Assembly: GCF_008831285.2 (NCBI RefSeq)
Contig: NW_022204721.1
Coordinates: forward strand, 1-27,094
Length of the DNA: 27,094 nucleotides
Reading direction: 5' to 3'
Source: Nymphaea colorata
Lineage: Eukaryota > Streptophyta > Magnoliopsida > Nymphaeales > Nymphaeaceae
How positions within the stretch are numbered: the stretch's first letter is position 1; each line of letters begins with the position of its first letter. Shown here one piece after another: positions 22,901 through 27,094 of the stretch. A model generated the notes under the pieces. It saw nothing but the letters and a program-made list of their open reading frames with translations. It did no database searches and was not told the origin of the DNA. The translations under genes and the position numbers were made by a program.

Positions 22901-23964
22901 ATGATTGACATTCGCAGCGATGTGGTGACCCGTGCCCCCTAAGCCATGCTAAAAGTGATGAGCGAGGCTGAATGCCTCAACGATCCCGCCCTCGACGACT
23001 ACGAGACGCTCAGGTTTGAGGAACGGCTGGCGAAGGACTTCAACAAGGAGGCCGCCATCTTCTTCCTCACCTCCTCGATGTCTAACCTCGCCGCTGTGCT
23101 GCTGCACACAAGACCAGGCTCGGAGGTGATCCTCGCCTCCTCGGCCCATACGGTTGAGAGGGAATGCGCCAGCATGGCCAGGATTGCAGGAGTACAGACT
23201 AGGCAGATATTCACGGAGTCTGGCTTGTTCACACCGCAGCAGGGTAAGCTCTCGGTTATAAAGTGAAGGAACGGGTGAGGAAGAGCTCGCAGCATGTGAC
23301 TTTTCCGGATACTGACCTCATATTCCTGGAGAACGGGACGTACCGAGGACAAGTGTGGGACTTGAACGATTTGAGGCAGATCAAGAAAATCGCAGAGGAA
23401 AACAAAGTGGCAGTGCACATCGACGGCGCCCGCATCTACAACGCCCTAGAGACATACGGATTGCAGCCTAAGGACATCAGCGATTGCTACGATACCATGA
23501 CCATGTGCTTCACGAAGGGGCTGTGCTGTCCCGTCGGAGGAGCCATCCTGGGCACGAGGGAACACATAAAGAAGTTGAAGAGCATCAGGAAGTCGCTGGG
23601 AGGAGGCATCATGCACACGTCTATCCTCAGCACTGGCATTTAGTATGCGCTGGACAACCTGATGCCGTAGATCAAGAGGGACAACGAAATGGCAAAGCTC
23701 TTGGCGGTGGGACTCAGCCAGATCCCGGGGATCGTGGTGAGCGTGGAGAAGACGCAGACGAACCTGGTCTACTGGAGCGTCAGCATCGACAACTTCGACC
23801 ACAAGGCCTTCTTCAGTTACATGCAGAAGCACAACATCCGCATAAAGGCGTTCGACGAGGATGGAAATCTCTACAGGTTCGTCACGCACTACCACATCCG
23901 CAACGAACAGGTCGAGCAAGTGGTCGCTGCAGTCAAGGCCTTCTTTGCCGAGTTGTCCAACTGA
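22901..23964 (+). CDS. Threonine aldolase-type PLP enzyme
   Basis: ATG 22901-22903 to TGA 23962-23964, 347 aa after a 20-nt intron at 23244-23263, with no frame break. Low-specificity threonine aldolases split threonine or allo-threonine to glycine and acetaldehyde using pyridoxal phosphate (fold type I). The N-terminal IDIRSDVVTRAPQAML, LIFLENGTYRGQVWDL, VAVHIDGARIYNA (Asp for the PLP ring nitrogen) and MCFTKGLCCPVGGAILG (Schiff-base Lys 199) match family positions, as does LGGGIMHTSILSTG. Two places differ from the textbook pattern: the GDDVYGEDP-like segment is NDPALDDYE, and the S-G-T before the PLP phosphate region is TSSMSN. Length is normal for the family. No targeting peptide is evident, so a cytosolic location is inferred. 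A related beta-eliminating lyase specificity cannot be excluded. Confidence 0.85.
23244..23263 (+). other. 20-nt intron in the threonine aldolase gene
   Basis: GTAAGCTCTCGGTTATAAAG interrupts a codon after its first base: CAG CAG G|TG AAG. Without splicing, the frame ends at the TGA at 23264-23266, immediately after the intron. With splicing, it joins Thr-Pro-Gln-Gln to Val-Lys-Glu-Arg and the conserved LENGTYRGQV region follows in frame. Confidence 0.9.
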
Positions 23965-24000
23965 TCGTGTAAGGGATGATGCTTTAAAAGTTAGTAAATA

Positions 24001-26978
24001 TCAGGTGAAGCTTATCGATGGTACGAAGTATTATTTTTGGCTCGGACGCAGCTCCAGGCACTCCTACTTTAGGAAGCGTCTTTGGAAGGGGATGGCCTGT
24101 CCCTTGATCAGTGGAGCCAGCAGCTAATACTTGGAGGGGTCGGCCTCCGACGCGATTTTTCCCATTTTGTGGAAGCTGGTCATTTCGTCGTCGGGGTAGC
24201 AGCCGAAGAGCTAGCGGTAGATGTAGTGGTTCGTCCTGCTGATCTCGATCATGGCATCCCAGACGTCCTCGTTGAAGTAGTCGGCGGCTTCTGAGTCGCT
24301 GAGGGCGAAGTGCTCCATGTAGAGTTCCTTGCGCAGGGAGTGGGCGAACTTGCCGACCAGTCTGCTGCCGCCCTCAGCCACTTTTACCTCCTGTTTGTGC
24401 TCGTCCTCGACCACCACTGCCAGTTCGGTGTCTCTGTTGCCGAGGAGGCTGCGGTCGTTGATGTTGGCCGACCCGATGAGGGCCACCCGGTCGTCGACGA
24501 TCATCAGTTTGCTGTGGATGTATATGATCTCGGTTACTGGAGTTTATCCCAGTTTGGCGTGGCCGCGCAGGCTGAAGAAGAAGAGGTACTGGTCGAGGTT
24601 GGGAACTTTTTTCACTTCTGGTAGACGTAGTTGATGTTTCTAAGGTGGAGGTGACCTGCACTCTGAAGACAGCTGCTTTTTCGTCGCGGGATGCCCCTAG
24701 AAGCCGGGCAGGGCAGGCAGCAAGATAATTACCCTGAATTTCCTTTTCAGTTTGACTGCTTACAGTATCTTGTTGCAGATGCATTTGGCGATTCTATTTT
24801 CCTCAGAGATGAAGAATTGGTTCTCGATGTAAATGAACTCCTTGGCGTTGTTGATCAAGTCGTAATAGGCGTTCAGTATGGAGCACTCGGTTTCGCTCTC
24901 TTCTAGTCCGATCGCCCACATGGACTAGCTGCGCAGGATCTGGTGGGTTTGCAGTGCCTGCTTGCTGCCTCTTTTGGGTTGGAGGTTGCCTTCGCTCAGG
25001 GTCACGTTCTAGAAGTTGGTCCCATAGCGGTGGTTCAGAATGTTCTTGGGGTTGAACTTGTTGAAGAATTACTCCAGCTTGCTCACGTCCTGCATGTGGG
25101 TCGCGTAGAATTGCATCTACTCCTCGTGGGTGGCAGGATTGGACAGGTCGTAAGTGCTGCTCGAGTAGCTCTGCGAAGAGGAAGATTCCGAGGAGAGAGT
25201 GTAGGCGTGCGATTGGTGCTTCCTGCGAGGGGTCTCTTCGTCTTCCTCCATCTTCAGGAAATCGAAATCCAACTAAAGCTACCGGTCCTCTCCTTTTCTT
25301 GATCCTAAGGCCTGCCTGTTCTGCTTGAGACTGCGATTGGCGTTTGCCCGTTCCTCCTATCGTTCCCTATCCTTTTCGGGCGTGGCTCTGTGTCCTGCTT
25401 CGATCTCAACGCTGCTGAAGCCCACATACATCAATAGCTCCCGATCGTTCATGCTGAGCTGGAAATTGACGTGATTCCAGTACTGGATGAAATGCCTGGA
25501 GAGGTCCTGCACTGACCCGCCGAGCAGTTTGACGGCGATATCGTGCCAGGGCATGCGCGGTTGCTTCTTCCGGTCGATCGAGCAAGCCCTGAAGTCCTTG
25601 GGATTGTAGATGTCGGTGATGCGGTAGTTGCAGTAGTCGATTCCCGGCCAGAACTATCCCTTGGGGTCGGTGAGGAAGTGCTGCTTAGAGTCCAACCTGC
25701 CATATCCCAAGTCGAGGCCGCCCAGATAGGCTGTTGTTTGGTCGATTATGACCATTTTTTCGTGGTGGGACCACATGAAGGGGATCATGATGTAGTTGGG
25801 GTGCATGAGAACGCGGATGTTGGGACTGAGGCTCATCAGATACTTCTGGGAGAACTCGGAGTCGATGGCCAGTGCCAATTTGGGGGCGTTGTATATGATG
25901 ATGTTGACTTTGATGCCTGCTCTTGCCACTTTGCTCAGCACGTTGTCCAGTCTGTATTCCTATTGGTCGTCTGGTCGCTTGAGTGAGAAATAGGGGGATA
26001 TCATCCACCCAGTGATGAAGATCTCCTTGCGAGCGGCAAGCAAACAGTCGCATAGACTATCGAAGTAATCCTGTCCATCGACGAAATACTCGGCATCACA
26101 ACCGCTCCTCACTCGAGCAAAACTGCCGAACCTGTTCTGCCGTATATTTTTATTCTCCTGGATCGCCTTAGACAGGAAGTGCACGAAAAGTCCCAAAGTG
26201 TACACATTCTCAGCGTCCAACTGCAGGGCTCTGTGGGAGGAGTTGACCAAAACTCCGTAGGATACCCTGTGGCTGCCTCTCCGCAGGCGAAGCCGAAGGT
26301 CGTGCTGAAGATGAGGTTGTCGAGTATATCGTAGCTATTTTCGTCAGCCGTAAAATAGACGCCCTCTTTGGTTACAGTGAAAAATCTGCGTTCCCAGGAT
26401 GCCAAAAAATTGAACATCTTCTTGAAGCCGGATTCGTTGTGGCGTCCCCAGTTGCGTTGCTGAGGTAGCCTTGGTAGTAGACTCCCAGTTCCTCTACGTA
26501 TCGAAGGTCTTACGATTTTAGTGCGAGAGCTGGCAGCAGACGAAGCGGAGAAACTCCTTCTCCTCTCCGATGTCTGAGCTGGAGGCCAATCTATTGAGGA
26601 AGTGTTAGAAAAAGTCGAGCAAGTGCAGCTGCAGTTTCTCTGTGTCCTTTGCGTCTTCGTCGAACGGCAGATCCATCAAGAACTCGCGATAGCGTATGTG
26701 GAGGTCTTCTTCAGTTCGAGGAAGTCCTGAAGTTTCTTGATGATGCGCCACTTCCTATTCTTCCGCTGCACTTCGTACTAGAACATGACCGTCTGCAGTT
26801 CTTCCCGATGTTCCTTCACGAAGCGCTGCGTGAGGACCATTTCTGCGGAGTTTTTGAAGAGATCCAGCAGAGGGTAGGAGGAGGCGCGCGTGAAGCGGTA
26901 ACGCTCGGAGTCGCCGCCGAGGAAGGAGGGATGGATGGTGCCCTGCATTTGATTATAATTGCAATGAGCAAGAATCAT
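24001..26978 (-). CDS. PLD-like: Phospholipase D of the PX-PH-HKD type
   Basis: ATG 26976-26978 (MILAHCNYNQMQGT...; ATG 26946-26948 is an alternative) to TGA 24001-24003, about 994 aa with seven apparent -1 breaks (about 26708, 26511, 26452, 26304, 24682, 24652, 24617). With these the CDS is exactly 995 codons. The enzyme hydrolyses phosphatidylcholine to phosphatidic acid and choline at membranes. A PX-like domain is at about residues 10-150 (RKWRIIKKLQDFLEL, IRYREFLMDL) and a PH-like domain at about 175-270 (WERRFFTVTKEGVYF). The first HKD motif is HHEKMVIID with YLGGLDLGYGR near residue 406. PRMPWHDIAVKLLGG and FIYIENQFFIS are family blocks. The second HKD motif, YIHSKLMIVDD with GSANINDRS, is near residue 820. 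The end FVPSISFT is the usual PLD C-terminus. An acidic, Ser-rich insert (25360-25080) separates the halves. It is convergent with the aldolase gene, 36 bp apart. Confidence 0.92.
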
Positions 26979-27019
26979 CCAGAATCGGATATTTATATAA
27001 ATTTTTTCAGTAAAAATCA
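26979..27019 (-). promoter_or_regulatory. 41-bp subtelomeric upstream region of the PLD gene
   Basis: Only 41 bp lie between the PLD start codon and the telomere repeat, so the promoter must be here or inside the gene. The region is AT-rich with TATA-like sequence (coding strand AAATTTATATAAATAT, around 26988-27003). Confidence 0.5.
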
Positions 27020-27094
27020 GGGGTTGGGGTTGGGGTTGGGGTTGGGGTTGGGGTTGGGGTTGGGGTTGGGGTTGGGGTTGGGGTTGGGGTTGGG
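27020..27094. repeat. Right telomere, G4T2 repeats
   Basis: An uninterrupted run of GGGGTT units, about 12.5 copies, starts directly after unique sequence ending in aaaaatca and runs to the last base. With the C4A2 array at the left end it shows that the window is a whole linear chromosome rather than a fragment. Confidence 0.98.

Noticed and set aside
146-26978. Broken genes as pseudogenes
   Set aside because: Random decay would give insertions and deletions in both directions, TGA stops and lost motifs; here all P-loops, HKD motifs and conserved blocks are intact and every break has the same sign.

Overview
The window is a complete macronuclear chromosome of a ciliate, about 27 kb, capped at both ends by telomere repeats: C4A2 at bases 1-70 and G4T2 at 27020-27094. 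Genes begin or end within 75 bp (left) and 41 bp (right) of the caps. Every long conserved reading frame contains in-frame TAA and TAG that must be read as glutamine; TGA is the only stop. Four clear introns, in three genes, are each exactly 20 nt (GTAA...AG). The C4A2 repeat recalls Tetrahymena-like ciliates, but the base composition is clearly less AT-rich than Tetrahymena or Paramecium, so I do not name a genus.

Layout. From 146 to 20084 five genes lie head to tail on the minus strand, 48-81 bp apart. In transcription order they are a 906-aa coiled-coil protein (20084-17374), a 531-aa helical protein with Sfi1-like centrin-binding character (17315-15724), a 295-aa coiled-coil plus low-complexity protein (15675-14790), the cytoplasmic dynein 1 heavy chain (14708-1046, about 4544 aa) and a 269-aa coiled-coil protein (975-146). 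To the right lie a small double PH-like protein (+), an UNC-93-like membrane transporter of the MFS fold (-), a small coiled-coil protein (+), a threonine aldolase-type PLP enzyme (+), and a PX-PH phospholipase D (-) beside the right telomere. No stretch over about 250 bp is gene-free outside the telomeres, and I see no RNA genes, mobile elements or CRISPR arrays.

Organisation. The left 20 kb looks like a cytoskeletal neighbourhood: one motor, one probable centrin-binding scaffold and three coiled-coil proteins. The right 7 kb carries membrane and lipid functions plus one amino-acid enzyme. Whether this grouping has meaning is an inference.

Most striking oddity. Five minus-strand genes contain 35 places where the frame of the homologous or coiled-coil protein continues only if one base is missing from the sequence (equivalently, a -1 shift). 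All 35 go the same way, many sit on short A or T runs, and they lie in patches, while the other five genes have none. With one base counted per break, every broken gene becomes an exact multiple of three from ATG to TGA. Patchy deletion errors in a long-read assembly are the simplest reading; programmed -1 frameshifting is the exciting alternative and can be tested.
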